DNA of 64,000 bases from Microvenator marinus. Its GTDB lineage: Bacteria > Myxococcota_A > Bradymonadia > Bradymonadales > Bradymonadaceae. The position numbers and the translations under genes were made by a program. This document shows, piece by piece, positions 16,972 through 26,591 of this stretch (positions are counted from its first letter, which is position 1; each line of letters begins with the position of its first letter). The notes beneath the pieces were generated by a model, which had not been told where the DNA came from, made no database searches, and saw only the letters and a list, made by a program, of their open reading frames with translations. The DNA lies in assembly GCF_007993755.1 (NCBI RefSeq), contig NZ_CP042467.1:4054001-4118000 (forward strand). The letters run 5' to 3'.

Positions 16972-17634
16972 ATGTATCCAGGATACCAACAACCCACAGG
17001 GCGGAAGCTTCTTCTCCCTTTTCTACTGTTCGCGCTAGGCTGTTCAGGCTGCGCAACGTCACAACAGTGTGCTGTCGAGAGTCCCCAAACCTGCAGGATG
17101 CACGGGATTCAGCACCAGACTGGGCGCGGCGCGCCTCAAGACCCGTTGCTCTCAGAAAGGTATTTTCGAACCGGATGCGAGGGCGGAGATACCGAAAGTT
17201 GCTGGGAACTAGGATTGGTGTTGCGCGATCGAGGAATGGCTGAAGAGAGTCATTCCATAATCGCTAAGAACTGCGAGAATGACCACGCCAAGAGCTGCGA
17301 GCTCTTAGGAGATCTCGGTGGCGATATCCCGAGTTTGGCAAGCTACATTGTTATGGCATCCATTCCGCAGGCAACATTGTCCTTTCAGGAAGTCTCGGAG
17401 GTTTTTGCGAGATCCGCACCAGCTTTGCGAGATTGCCAATCAAGCCACCGCGCACTTGGCGATTTAGCCATAACATTGACTCTAGATGAGAGCGGCAACG
17501 TCACGCACACAGAGCTCGGCTTCGATCAAGAAAACGAATCGCTCTTTGTTTGTGTCCGAAAGGCGCTAAACGCTCTGAAGTTTCCACCTCAACAAGAGAA
17601 GACGAAGATCAGAAGGACGTTTCGGTTCAAATAG
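16972..17634 (+). CDS. lipoprotein with Sel1-like helices and C-terminal AgmX/TonB-like domain
   Basis: 220 residues. A signal peptide ends at a lipobox (LGCSGC). Cys-rich Sel1/TPR-like helices follow (YFRTGCEGGDTESCWELG; CENDHAKSCELLG). The C-terminal 70 residues read ITLTLDESGNVTHTEL...FVCVRKALNALKFPP, the pattern of the TonB-C/AgmX-PglI C-terminal domain common in Myxococcota. It is an envelope protein of unknown role. It stands alone, divergent from the long leftward array and separated from it by 160 nt. Confidence 0.7.
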   Translation: MYPGYQQPTGRKLLLPFLLFALGCSGCATSQQCAVESPQTCRMHGIQHQTGRGAPQDPLLSERYFRTGCEGGDTESCWELGLVLRDRGMAEESHSIIAKNCENDHAKSCELLGDLGGDIPSLASYIVMASIPQATLSFQEVSEVFARSAPALRDCQSSHRALGDLAITLTLDESGNVTHTELGFDQENESLFVCVRKALNALKFPPQQEKTKIRRTFRFK

Positions 17635-17653
17635 GTCGGAGTCGAAAAACCGT

Positions 17654-18145
17654 TTATGCAGCGAAGATGTGCTCGATTTCCTCGGTGACCGTCTCTTTGC
17701 TCGCGTCCTTGGCGATCGAGAGTTCCTGCACGAGGAGCCGCCGAGCTGTGTCCAGCATTTTCTTCTCGCCGTGGCTCAGGACCTTAGTGAACTTTAGAAG
17801 ATTGAGGTCGCGCAAGACCTCGGCGATTTCGAACGGGCTACCCGTCTGGATCTTTTCCAGATAGGCCCGATAACGCCGATTCCATGTCTGCGTATTCAGA
17901 TCAACGTCTCGCTCGCGAAGGATGTCATAAACTTCCTCAAGCTGCTTTCCGTTGATGATGCCCCTTAAACCTACGTCATCGACCTTTCCGACCGGGATCA
18001 TGATCTTCTTATCCGAGTCTAAGACTCGTAGGATATAGAAGGTCTGAGTCGTTCCCATGATCTCTTTGGAGTCTATCGCGATGACTTCGGCAACTCCCTG
18101 ACCTGGGTAGACTGCTTTATCACCAACCCTGAATTCCGTTGCCAT
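17654..18145 (-). CDS. cdnL: CarD/CdnL-family RNA polymerase-binding regulator
   Basis: About 163 residues. The N-terminal beta domain (FRVGDKAVYPGQGVAEV...FYILRVLDSDKKIMIPV, residues 4-60) is the RNAP beta-subunit-binding Tudor-like fold of CarD_CdnL_TRCF proteins. The C-terminal helical half (WNRRYRAYLEKIQTGSPFEIAEVLRDL) includes the conserved Trp that wedges into the upstream edge of the promoter bubble in CdnL. It stabilises open complexes, especially at rRNA promoters. It lacks the HMGA-like tail of myxobacterial CarD, so CdnL is the better name. The start at 18145 follows AAAGGAG; the longer ORF to 18178 is rejected. Confidence 0.92.
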   Translation of the reverse strand: MATEFRVGDKAVYPGQGVAEVIAIDSKEIMGTTQTFYILRVLDSDKKIMIPVGKVDDVGLRGIINGKQLEEVYDILRERDVDLNTQTWNRRYRAYLEKIQTGSPFEIAEVLRDLNLLKFTKVLSHGEKKMLDTARRLLVQELSIAKDASKETVTEEIEHIFAA

Positions 18146-18293
18146 GGATCTCCTTTGCAGACCTGCAGTATACAACACACACTACGTTCGAAACAATTTT
18201 GACTCGTGGACTCCCCGGGCACACGAAGCCCGAGTATGTTAGTCCCGAGAGCCAAAATTTACAAGATTGGAGAGGAAGAGAAGTGAAGTTGGA

Positions 18294-18623
18294 TCACTTC
18301 ACGCCGTGTTGACGGGCGAGATCGAGAAGCTTCGGCACGCCGAAACCCGAGATTTTACGCTGGTAATCCGCGTTCAGGCCGTTGAATCGTGCACGGGTAA
18401 TCTTCTCAGCGAGCGCCTCTACGCTGCCAAATTTCTTCTCGAGAGTTTGCTGTGCGTCCCAGAGACGAAGCAATTTCGCGTTGCTCATCGTGCTCACACG
18501 ATGCTCGAATGCTGCCTGCTCTTCTTCTTCAGGCTTGGTCAAGAAGGCGCTAACTTTAGCGGCCAACTCTTTTTTTGAACCAAATTCTTTCTTGGTACGC
18601 TGCAAAGGGCTAAGTTTCGACAT
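18294..18623 (-). CDS. conserved hypothetical protein, basic and helical
   Basis: The real start is probably the ATG at 18623 (MSKLSPLQRTKKEFG), preceded by GGAG; the longer ORF to 18803 crosses an intergenic region. The 109-residue product is rich in Lys, Arg, Glu and Leu, with helix-forming repeats (KLLRLWDAQQTLEKKFGSVEALAEKI) and no signal or membrane segment. I do not recognise a family. It is a compact soluble helical protein, perhaps nucleic-acid associated because of its charge. It sits alone between cdnL (same strand) and the divergent PpiC gene. Confidence 0.6.
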   Translation of the reverse strand: MSKLSPLQRTKKEFGSKKELAAKVSAFLTKPEEEEQAAFEHRVSTMSNAKLLRLWDAQQTLEKKFGSVEALAEKITRARFNGLNADYQRKISGFGVPKLLDLARQHGVK

Positions 18624-18785
18624 GATAGGTCTCCATGAGTCGTGTCGGCCGCCTTGGGTTTGCTCCCTTCCTTGGAGAGGGATGGGAATCCGCTGGGCAA
18701 CTGACCGTGTTGATGTATCGTCGGCTTCGACGTACATGAACCACACACCACGTGCGGTCCGAAATTGAGCGCGCCTTCTAACAGA

Positions 18786-20327
18786 ATGATCATGACCCCG
18801 CAATTGTTTTTATTCGCCACCTTCATCGCGCTTGCCGCGATTGTATCGAGCTGCAAAGAGGATACGCCCTCTCAACCGGCCGAGCCCGCCGAGCCCGCGC
18901 CCAAAATCGCGGAGCCCCCAAAGGAAGTTGAGCGACCAAAACCCAATATCAAACATCTGGAGGGCGAGCCCCCGGGGCCCGAGACCAAGATCGCCGAACT
19001 CGGCGAGTTTTCCGTGAATGTGGCTGAGTTCGAAAAGGCCGCTCGAATCGGGGCGCTCTTTGGCCCACGCGCCTCACAAGGCGATTATCAGGCAGTCCCT
19101 CCTGAGCAACTCGCTATCCCGACCGTCCAGTTTACTACCGTGCGATCAGTGCTCGCTTCCAAGGTGATCTCAAAAGAGGCCAAAAGCCGAAACCTTGAGG
19201 TTTCCAAAGACGAGATCACTAAACTCTACAATTCCAAGCCGGAGTTTGCGGGTCTCGCATTCCTCATCAAGAACACCTCTGAAGATAAGCCACTCGAGGG
19301 CGAGCTCGCGAAGCTCAGCATCGAACCTGAGGATTTCTGGGCTATCGGCGAAGAAGTCCTCTTGCGCGAGAAACTCGCCGATGCGCTCGTCTCTGAAATC
19401 ACCGAAGAAGACGTTTGGCAGGCATGGTCATTCGATAACACGCGGTCCCAGGTGGCGGCCCTCATGCTCTCCAACACTCCATCGACCGACGAAATCGACG
19501 CGTTTGTCGAGAAGAAGTCCCAAAAAATCGAGGAATTCTTCAAGGAAAATGAGCGCCGTTTTCGCCCGCCTGAGCGCGTGATCCTGGATATCTTGAACGG
19601 GCCCGCAGACAAACTCCAGGCGGCTGAGGCCGACCTCGAGACCCAAAGTGCGGACGCCGTGGCTCTGAAGCATAATTTGACCCTGCGCTCCGGAATTCGG
19701 ATGGGCCGCCGAGAGAATTCCGAGGCATTCCGAGCCGAAATTGGCGATCATGGCTATAAATCTGGCTCTTCTCCGTACTTGTGGAAGGTCGTCGATCGCG
19801 AAAAGACCGGAGAGGCCGAGCTCACACGTCCCCTGAAACGAGAGATCGCAGCTGAAATATTGAGGACCCAAGACCTTACCCCTGATGTAAAAAAGCGCCT
19901 CAAGGCCGGGCAACGCCTCATGAAGAAGCTCAAAGACGACGAAGACACCATCATCAAGGTCAAATCTCAACTCGCCGCAAAAGGCCTTGAACTCCACCTC
20001 ATCGAGCCCATGGTGAAGTCGCCTTCTGGCAGTATGCCGGTCTTCGGACTCGCGCCCGAGGTGGTGGAGAAGGCCTTTGAACTCAAAGAAGGCCGCACCT
20101 CTCAGCCCTTTATCTCGCGTGAGCGCGGCTTCGTGATCCACGTCCTAAAACGCTACGCCCCGGATAAAGAAGTCTTCGACTCAGAGAAGAAAGAACTCAT
20201 TGAAAGGTATAAGAAAGAGCTTCGGCCAGTGGTCGTAGATCGTTACGTACAGGGCATGTTAGGCACTTCACAACTTGACCTTCACCCGCTAGGAGTGAAG
20301 TTTGGCATCGTGCAGAAGGACCCATGA
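18786..20327 (+). CDS. PpiC-type peptidyl-prolyl isomerase lipoprotein
   Basis: 513 residues from ATG 18786 (ATG 18792 is also possible). The signal peptide ends in a lipobox (IVSSC), followed by a Pro/Glu-rich linker. The N-terminal half resembles the SurA/PrsA chaperone helices. The C-terminal part contains a parvulin-like rotamase domain (PVFGLAPEVVEKAFELKEGRTSQPFISRERGFVIHVL). It would act in the periplasm on folding of exported proteins. A second, more degenerate rotamase-like segment lies around residues 260-330. It overlaps the deaminase gene downstream by ATGA. Confidence 0.8.
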   Translation: MIMTPQLFLFATFIALAAIVSSCKEDTPSQPAEPAEPAPKIAEPPKEVERPKPNIKHLEGEPPGPETKIAELGEFSVNVAEFEKAARIGALFGPRASQGDYQAVPPEQLAIPTVQFTTVRSVLASKVISKEAKSRNLEVSKDEITKLYNSKPEFAGLAFLIKNTSEDKPLEGELAKLSIEPEDFWAIGEEVLLREKLADALVSEITEEDVWQAWSFDNTRSQVAALMLSNTPSTDEIDAFVEKKSQKIEEFFKENERRFRPPERVILDILNGPADKLQAAEADLETQSADAVALKHNLTLRSGIRMGRRENSEAFRAEIGDHGYKSGSSPYLWKVVDREKTGEAELTRPLKREIAAEILRTQDLTPDVKKRLKAGQRLMKKLKDDEDTIIKVKSQLAAKGLELHLIEPMVKSPSGSMPVFGLAPEVVEKAFELKEGRTSQPFISRERGFVIHVLKRYAPDKEVFDSEKKELIERYKKELRPVVVDRYVQGMLGTSQLDLHPLGVKFGIVQKDP

Positions 20328-21670
20328 GAACAATCATCAAGGATACGACAATCGTCACCATGAACGACCACATGGAAGTGGTTAAGGGTGATATCCTTTG
20401 GGAATCAAAAGCGGCTGATGGCTCGCCGGGGCGCATCCTGCAGGTAGGCGGCCAAATACAGCCGGAACCTTTCGATCAGGTCATCGATGGGAGCGGCTCG
20501 GCCGTCATTCCAGGGTTTGTACAGACTCATATCCATCTTTGTCAGGTGCTCCTGCGCAACAACGCCGATGATATGGTGCTCATCGACTGGCTCAAGAAAC
20601 GTGTCTGGCCTTACGAGGCATCGCTCGACCCTGATTCCTTGAGGACTTCAGCCCGACTTGGCCTGGCCGAGCTCGTGCTCGGAGGCACCACTACGCTCCT
20701 AGATATGGGCACGGTCAACCACACCGAGAGTATCGTCGAGGCCATTCAAGAGTCTGGAATTCGTGCGTTTTTTGGTAAGTGTCAGATGGATTACGGCGAC
20801 GAAGTCCCCAAGGCCATGCTCGAGAACACAGCCGCCAGCATGAAAGAGGCTATCGCCCTGGCTGAGCGCTGGGATGGCGCCGAGAACGGCAGGATTCGCT
20901 ACGCCTTTGCGCCAAGGTTTGCCGTCTCGTGCACAGAGAGTCTCATGCGGCAGATCGTGGAAGCCGCCCGCGATCTGGACGTCTATATCCATACCCACGC
21001 CTCAGAGACCGAGTTCGAGAATGAATTTACGCGCGAGCACCACGGTGTCTCCAATATGGCGTACCTTGAGAGTATCGGCATCTGCGGCGCCAAGACCGTG
21101 CTTGCCCACGGCGTACACGTCAGTGACGAGGACTGCGAACTTCTCAAGCGCACGGACACCGCGATTTGCCACTGCCCATCCGCGAATCTCAAGCTCGCGA
21201 GCGGGATCGCAAATATCCCGCGCTACGACCAATATGGCATCCGCGTTGGGCTCGGCGCAGACGGGGCCCCCTGCAATAATAATCTCGACGCTTTCATAGA
21301 GATGAGGCTCGCGGCCCTTCTGCAAAAGCCGATTCACGGCCCAACCGCCATGCCAGCCGAACGCGTTCTACGACTCGCGACGCGAGACGGCGCGCGGGTC
21401 CTCGGAATTGACGACCAGGTCGGGAGTCTTGAGGTTGGAAAATGCGCCGATGTGGTCATGATCGAGCTCGACAATGACCCCGGCACAAATCCTGGCGGAA
21501 GCGTCTATTCAAGAATCGTCTACGCCGCCCATAGAGCGAACGTCCGGCACGTCTTCGCGTCTGGAAATCAAGTGGTCAAAGACCGCGAGTTGTTGACCCA
21601 AGACGTGCCCAAAATGCTTCATGAAGCCCGCGCCGCCATCAAAACTGTACTCGGGCGTATGGAGGCCTGA
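20324..21670 (+). CDS. amidohydrolase of the SAH/MTA/5'-deoxyadenosine deaminase family
   Basis: 448 residues of the metal-dependent deaminase branch of the amidohydrolase superfamily. Ligand motifs visible are HxH in FVQTHIHLCQ, the His in YIHTHASETE, the His in VLAHGVHVSDED and the late Asp in GLGADGAPCNNN. Members deaminate adenosine-containing by-products (S-adenosylhomocysteine, methylthioadenosine, 5'-deoxyadenosine) or related purines. The exact substrate is not certain. The ATG overlaps the PpiC stop (ATGA), and its TGA overlaps the next ATG (21670). Confidence 0.88.
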   Translation: MRTIIKDTTIVTMNDHMEVVKGDILWESKAADGSPGRILQVGGQIQPEPFDQVIDGSGSAVIPGFVQTHIHLCQVLLRNNADDMVLIDWLKKRVWPYEASLDPDSLRTSARLGLAELVLGGTTTLLDMGTVNHTESIVEAIQESGIRAFFGKCQMDYGDEVPKAMLENTAASMKEAIALAERWDGAENGRIRYAFAPRFAVSCTESLMRQIVEAARDLDVYIHTHASETEFENEFTREHHGVSNMAYLESIGICGAKTVLAHGVHVSDEDCELLKRTDTAICHCPSANLKLASGIANIPRYDQYGIRVGLGADGAPCNNNLDAFIEMRLAALLQKPIHGPTAMPAERVLRLATRDGARVLGIDDQVGSLEVGKCADVVMIELDNDPGTNPGGSVYSRIVYAAHRANVRHVFASGNQVVKDRELLTQDVPKMLHEARAAIKTVLGRMEA

Positions 21671-22461
21671 TGCAGATTCGTGAGTTTGCCGAGCGCGTAC
21701 TTTTTGCCGAGACACTCGAGGAGAAGCTTCGGGCCCCAGACTTCGCGCGGATACGCGACGACCAGCCGGGCGAACCACGAGCATGGACCACGCCGGGAAG
21801 GCCACCAGAGCTCGAGATTTCTCCTAAGCGCACTCGGCGCCGCCTCCCTCACCCGGACTCGCTAGACGACCCTCAAATGCGGGTGCGCTGCCTGCACACG
21901 TTTGCGAACCACGAGCTGATGGCGCTCGAACTCATGGCGTGGGCGCTGCTCGCGTTCCCAGACGCGCCCGCCGTGTTCCGGCGCGGACTCCTGAAAATCC
22001 TCGTCGACGAACAGCGCCATTTCCAAGTCTACGCCGATCGTATCTCTGAGCTCGGCTCTTATTTTGGAGAACAGCCCATCAACGACCACTTCTGGCGATG
22101 CGCGCCGTCGCTCGATACGCCGCTGAAGTTCGTCTCGGCCATAAACCTCACGTTCGAACAGGCAAACCTCGACTTTGCCCCCGAATACGAAGCCCATTTC
22201 AGGCGAGTGGGCGATCACGAATCCGCCAAGATCATGGAGATGATCGCCGCGGACGAAGTGCATCACGTGGGATTTGGCGCTGCCTACTTGAGAAAAGAAA
22301 CACCCGAAGATCGCGCCATGTTCGACGTTTGGTGCGAGAATCTGACCTTTCACAACACTCCTGCGCGAGCCCGAGGAGAGCAGATGAACGTAGATTTACG
22401 CCTGGCAGCCGGGCTCGATGACGAATTCATTGGCCGCATGCGTGGCTACTCCAAAACCTAG
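21670..22461 (+). CDS. DUF455 ferritin-like protein
   Basis: 263 residues. Di-iron-type ferritin-like motifs are present: the Glu in ANHELMALELMAW, the ExxH equivalent DEQRHFQVY, a later Glu, and DEVHHVGFG. DUF455 proteins are predicted oxidoreductase-like four-helix bundles of unknown substrate. It is cotranslated with the deaminase. A 'PHPDSLDDPQMR' segment before the bundle is typical of the family. Confidence 0.85.
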   Translation: MQIREFAERVLFAETLEEKLRAPDFARIRDDQPGEPRAWTTPGRPPELEISPKRTRRRLPHPDSLDDPQMRVRCLHTFANHELMALELMAWALLAFPDAPAVFRRGLLKILVDEQRHFQVYADRISELGSYFGEQPINDHFWRCAPSLDTPLKFVSAINLTFEQANLDFAPEYEAHFRRVGDHESAKIMEMIAADEVHHVGFGAAYLRKETPEDRAMFDVWCENLTFHNTPARARGEQMNVDLRLAAGLDDEFIGRMRGYSKT

Positions 22462-22545
22462 CGCGTGCCTTGGTACTCGGCCTTGTTTTCAGCGCGGTCT
22501 CGGGTTAATTGTTTGGCATAGCGACTACCAGAATAGAGAGACCCG

Positions 22546-25500
22546 ATGAGTCGTCCCGACCCTTTGATTGGTCGAGTTTTGCGGGGAACCATCGAGATCC
22601 GCCGTCTTATCGGAAAGGGCGGCATGGGCGCGGTCTATGAGGGCTATCAGTCTCACCTCGACCGCCGCGTGGCCGTGAAGGTGATGACGCCTGAGCATGC
22701 CAGAAATCCAATCGCAGCCGAGTATTTTATTCGCGAGGCGCGCCAGTCTTCCGCGCTGCGGCACCCAAACATCATCCAGATCATCGACTTCGGGCAGGAA
22801 GAAGACGTGCTCTTCATGGCTATGGAGTTCGTGCCCGGGGTCCCGCTCTCGTCCTTGATGAGAGAGCAGCGCCTGAGCGACGAGCGAATCTCCAAGATCA
22901 TGCAGCAGGTGCTCTCCGCGCTCGAAGAAGCACACGCCAAAGGCATCGTTCACCGCGATCTTAAGCCCGACAATATTATGGTCGAGCAAACTCGCGACGG
23001 TGATTTTGTAAAGATTTTGGATTTCGGCATCGCGCAGTCCAAGGCTTCTCAGCCAGCGGGGCCGCTTACACAGGCGGGCGCGCTTGTCGGAACGCCAAAT
23101 TATATGAGCCCCGAACAAGCCGAAGGTAAAGAGATCGACGGGCGCAGCGACCTCTTCTCCATGGGCATCATTCTCTACGAATTGCTCACCAAGAAACTGC
23201 CGTTTCGCGGAGATTCTGTGCCGCGCATCCTGATTGAGGTGATTCAAAAAGACCCACCCGCTCCAGCTACGCTGAATCCCGACGTCAACCCGCTCCTCGA
23301 GGTGATTTGCAAACGCGCGCTCGAGAAGAATCGGGAGCTTCGCTACCAGAGTGCAACCGAGTTCCGGCAGGCGTTTCTAGGTGAAACGCAGAAGAAGGCC
23401 GAACCAGCCGCTCAGTTCATCTTCAAACGAAAGCCTCGCACGTCTCCACGCATCACTGATGACGAGACGATCCAGCTCAGCAAACACACCGAGGATCTCG
23501 CCAACGACAGCTCCGAGGTCGTGGACACGAATCGCCTCTTTGATACCGAAACCAGGTCTGCGCCGGTCAGTGCCCCTGAACCATCTGTCTCGCGGTTTGG
23601 CGTAGACCTCAACGACCTGAAGAAGGATCTCGTCGGAGAGCGCCAAACCGTGTGTTCACTGGTAATTCAGCACCGAGCTCTTACGCGTGAAGACCCGGAG
23701 GTTATGGCAGATGCGCGTGACCTCCTCGAGAATATCACGCGGAGCGTGGCTGAGCGTTGGGGCGGCCTTGTGCAGGGCCGAAGCGGCGCCTTCATCACGG
23801 TTCTCTTTGGAACCGAGACCTACGACCCTCAAGCAGCGGTCAAGGCCTCCCAGGCTGCGATGGATCTGCGCGGCAACCTCAAGCGAAATCTCCCTGACTT
23901 TTTGGAGTTTGGCCTTGGCATCGACGCCGGAGAACTCTACGTGCCAGGGCTCGACTGGTCCAAGGCGAGCGGTGAGTCGTTGGATACGGCGTTCGAGTTG
24001 GCGCAAGGTGCGCACGCCTCGGAGATTCGGGTTGCGGCATCCATCGTGCCGCTTCTCGAAAGCTTTTATAAGCTCGGTGATTCAAGAGATGGCGCCCGCT
24101 CTATCCTAGGCCTGAGCGACGCAGAAGCGCTCGACCGAAACGAGTCCTTCGAGGGCCTCGTCGGCCGCGATATACAGGTTGCCGGCGTACTCGCCTTTGT
24201 CTCGGAAGTGGCGCGCGGCAAGGGTGGGGTGCTCTTGATGCAAGGGGCTGCCGGCATGGGCAAATCGGCGATGCTTCACGAGGCGGGGCGCATGGCTCAG
24301 GAACGCGGCGGGCTCGTCTTTAAGGCGTGGTCTAAGTATGAGGGGGCCCAAGAGGTCCGCAATATCTTGGCCCAGTGGATCCGCGCCATCGCAAGGTACC
24401 ATGGGCGCTCTAAAGATATTGATGTGCTCGGCCAAGAACTCGGAATGACCCCCGAAAGCGCTCGTCTGCTCAGGGCTTTTGTAGAAAACCGGCTGGCTGA
24501 GGCGACTTCCGGTCTCTCAAATCAACAACTAGACGACGGAGCCTCGTCGCTTCAGGCCGTAGATGCCGCGTTTCGACAATTGCTCAAAGGCCAGGCAAAA
24601 CGCCGGCTCCCGCTACTTCAGCTAGACGAAGTTCACGACCTGAGCCCAGAGCTCAAAACCTGGCTGGAGCGTTTTTCCAGAACGATCGCAGACCAAAATA
24701 TCGGACTCATGGTGGGCTTCAGGAGCAAACATCCAGAAGAGGTGGACTTCGCCCGAACCATCTACCTCGAAGCGCTCGAAGATTCTGCGTCGCGCGCCAT
24801 TTTAAAGGTGAACCTCCCAGTGGAGGTGGGCGCGGCCTTGAGGGCTGAGTTGGTCAAGCTCGCGGCCGGCGTGCCGCTTCATCTGATGGAGCTCATCAGG
24901 ATCGTCAAGTCGAGGAAGGCGATGACTCTTGAGGAAGCTCAGGCGCACCTCTCAAAGGCACCAGATGTAAGAACGAGCCTTCTCACGCGCCTCTACGACC
25001 TCGAAAAACCCGCGCAGAATCTGATGGCGCTCCTCGCCGTGCTCGGCAACCAGACCCGCGGCGACGTGCTCCTCGAGATCGCGCTTGAAGCATGGCAACC
25101 CGAGCAAGAACTCGAAAAATTATGGCGCTCAGGGCTCCTGAGCATTGAAGGCGAGTCCGAGGAACCTGAGATATTCTTTAACCCTCCGGTCTTTGGCGAC
25201 GTGGTTTACGAACAGATGTCGCTCAAGATGCGCGCGCAGGTTCATCAACGTGCGTCGGACTACTTTGAGGGGCGTCTTTCGACCGAGAAAAACACGGCGC
25301 TCAAGCGGCACTGGCGGCTCAAGGCGGCACACCACCTCTTGGCCGCTGGCCGAAGCGACGACGCGCTGACTCGCCTCGAAGAAGTCTTGCGAGACGCTGA
25401 GTTTGGCCACGAGTACGAAGTCGCTGTGGACGTTATTAAGTCCATCAAGAAACTCCTGCACCAGAGCCCGCGGCGCTTTGAGTTCACGCTTAAAGAGGTC

Positions 25501-26271
25501 CGGCTGCTCGAGGCGCTGGGCCGAACCCGTGAGGCGATCCAGATTGCGCTCGCGCTCGATAAAGAAGACTGCTCGCCACACGTTCAGATCGGCACCAAAT
25601 GGGAGCTCGCGAGGCTCTGGCTCAAGGAGCAAGACCCAGATCCGGTGGAGCGAATGCTCAAGAAGACGCTCATCGAGGCGCGCCGCATGGCCCACGAAAA
25701 CCCTAGCGTTGATAGCCTCGCCCTCCTCATTCGCGGTCTACAGCTGCTCGCGGCTGCCCAGGAGCGTGGGCAAAAGTTCCAGCAAGCCGCCGATACCCTG
25801 CTTGAAGCGATCGAGCTCACAGAACGTCATCAGATCCCGTCCACCACCGATTGGGGGGCAAGGCTGCTCTGGGAGCCGTTGAATCAGCTTGGGCGCATCC
25901 GGCTCAGGCTCAAAGAGTTGCCGGGCGCCGAGAGCCTCTTCGAGCTTGCGATGCGCGCCGCTCTAGACTCGAACGACCGCCGCGGTGTCATGCAGGTCAA
26001 AGCCAATAGCAGCGTGCTCCTCGCTGAGCAAAACCGGGTTGATGCCGCGATCCGAACACTCCAAGACGCCCTTAAAATTGCTCGAGAGCTCAACGATCTG
26101 CAGACCTTAGCCCAACTTCGGCATAACGAGGGGCTCATGGCGCTCAAACAACGCAGGAGAGACCGCGCCGAGGAAGCGTTCAACGAGAGCCTTCAAATCA
26201 GCGAGTCCCTAGACTTTAGAGAGGGTATCGGCCTCAACGTCAAAGCGCTCACGATGCTGAGGGAAAAATGA
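22546..26271 (+). CDS. Ser/Thr kinase with cyclase-like, AAA-type ATPase and TPR regions
   Basis: 1241 residues, cytoplasmic. The Hanks-type kinase at about 10-280 is intact: glycine loop GKGGMGAVYEG, VAVK Lys45, HRDLKPDN (Asp138), DFG (Asp159) and MSPEQAEGKEIDGRSD. A nucleotide-cyclase-like domain follows (about 365-510: TVCSLVIQH, GAFITVLFGT, FGLGIDAGELY); it lacks a clear set of catalytic metal residues. The ATPase module has Walker A GAAGMGKS (567-574) and Walker B LLQLDEVH, then helical winged and TPR-like repeats to the end. The order matches kinase/cyclase fusion regulators of myxobacteria. It is coupled by ATGA to a PEGA lipoprotein. Confidence 0.9.
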   Translation: MSRPDPLIGRVLRGTIEIRRLIGKGGMGAVYEGYQSHLDRRVAVKVMTPEHARNPIAAEYFIREARQSSALRHPNIIQIIDFGQEEDVLFMAMEFVPGVPLSSLMREQRLSDERISKIMQQVLSALEEAHAKGIVHRDLKPDNIMVEQTRDGDFVKILDFGIAQSKASQPAGPLTQAGALVGTPNYMSPEQAEGKEIDGRSDLFSMGIILYELLTKKLPFRGDSVPRILIEVIQKDPPAPATLNPDVNPLLEVICKRALEKNRELRYQSATEFRQAFLGETQKKAEPAAQFIFKRKPRTSPRITDDETIQLSKHTEDLANDSSEVVDTNRLFDTETRSAPVSAPEPSVSRFGVDLNDLKKDLVGERQTVCSLVIQHRALTREDPEVMADARDLLENITRSVAERWGGLVQGRSGAFITVLFGTETYDPQAAVKASQAAMDLRGNLKRNLPDFLEFGLGIDAGELYVPGLDWSKASGESLDTAFELAQGAHASEIRVAASIVPLLESFYKLGDSRDGARSILGLSDAEALDRNESFEGLVGRDIQVAGVLAFVSEVARGKGGVLLMQGAAGMGKSAMLHEAGRMAQERGGLVFKAWSKYEGAQEVRNILAQWIRAIARYHGRSKDIDVLGQELGMTPESARLLRAFVENRLAEATSGLSNQQLDDGASSLQAVDAAFRQLLKGQAKRRLPLLQLDEVHDLSPELKTWLERFSRTIADQNIGLMVGFRSKHPEEVDFARTIYLEALEDSASRAILKVNLPVEVGAALRAELVKLAAGVPLHLMELIRIVKSRKAMTLEEAQAHLSKAPDVRTSLLTRLYDLEKPAQNLMALLAVLGNQTRGDVLLEIALEAWQPEQELEKLWRSGLLSIEGESEEPEIFFNPPVFGDVVYEQMSLKMRAQVHQRASDYFEGRLSTEKNTALKRHWRLKAAHHLLAAGRSDDALTRLEEVLRDAEFGHEYEVAVDVIKSIKKLLHQSPRRFEFTLKEVRLLEALGRTREAIQIALALDKEDCSPHVQIGTKWELARLWLKEQDPDPVERMLKKTLIEARRMAHENPSVDSLALLIRGLQLLAAAQERGQKFQQAADTLLEAIELTERHQIPSTTDWGARLLWEPLNQLGRIRLRLKELPGAESLFELAMRAALDSNDRRGVMQVKANSSVLLAEQNRVDAAIRTLQDALKIARELNDLQTLAQLRHNEGLMALKQRRRDRAEEAFNESLQISESLDFREGIGLNVKALTMLREK

Positions 26272-26591
26272 AGGTGTTCTTGCTGCTCTTCGCCTTCGCT
26301 CTTACGGGCTGCGCCACGAACACAGGTGCCGGCACAAAGGCGCGTGGTTTGCTTCGCCTCGAGGTCGAGCCAAATCACGCCGATATCTTCGTCAATGAAG
26401 AATATCGTGGGCAAGTGAAGTCGTGGCACGATCAAACTCTTGTGCTTCCCGTGGGTATGCACAGGCTTCAGCTTGTGGCAAAAGGGTACTTCAGCCAGCG
26501 TTTTGATATCCAGATTGTTGCCGATGAACTCGTGACTCTTCGGTTGGATATGGAGGAGGAAATTGAGACGCTTGATGAGGAGCCTTTGTGA
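26268..26591 (+). CDS. PEGA-domain lipoprotein
   Basis: 107 residues. The signal peptide ends in a lipobox (FALTGC, Cys15). The mature part is a PEGA beta domain: RLEVEPNHADIFVNEEYRG, then a VLPVGMHRLQLVAKGYFSQRFDI strand pair. PEGA domains are small beta-sandwiches, frequently coupled to bacterial Ser/Thr kinases. It overlaps both neighbours, by ATGA with the kinase and GTGA with the next gene, so the three are stoichiometrically linked. Confidence 0.85.
   Translation: MKVFLLLFAFALTGCATNTGAGTKARGLLRLEVEPNHADIFVNEEYRGQVKSWHDQTLVLPVGMHRLQLVAKGYFSQRFDIQIVADELVTLRLDMEEEIETLDEEPL

Noticed and set aside
18624-18785. possible extra gene between the helical hypothetical and the PpiC gene
   Set aside because: Only extensions of neighbouring frames are open here; it looks like two divergent promoters.
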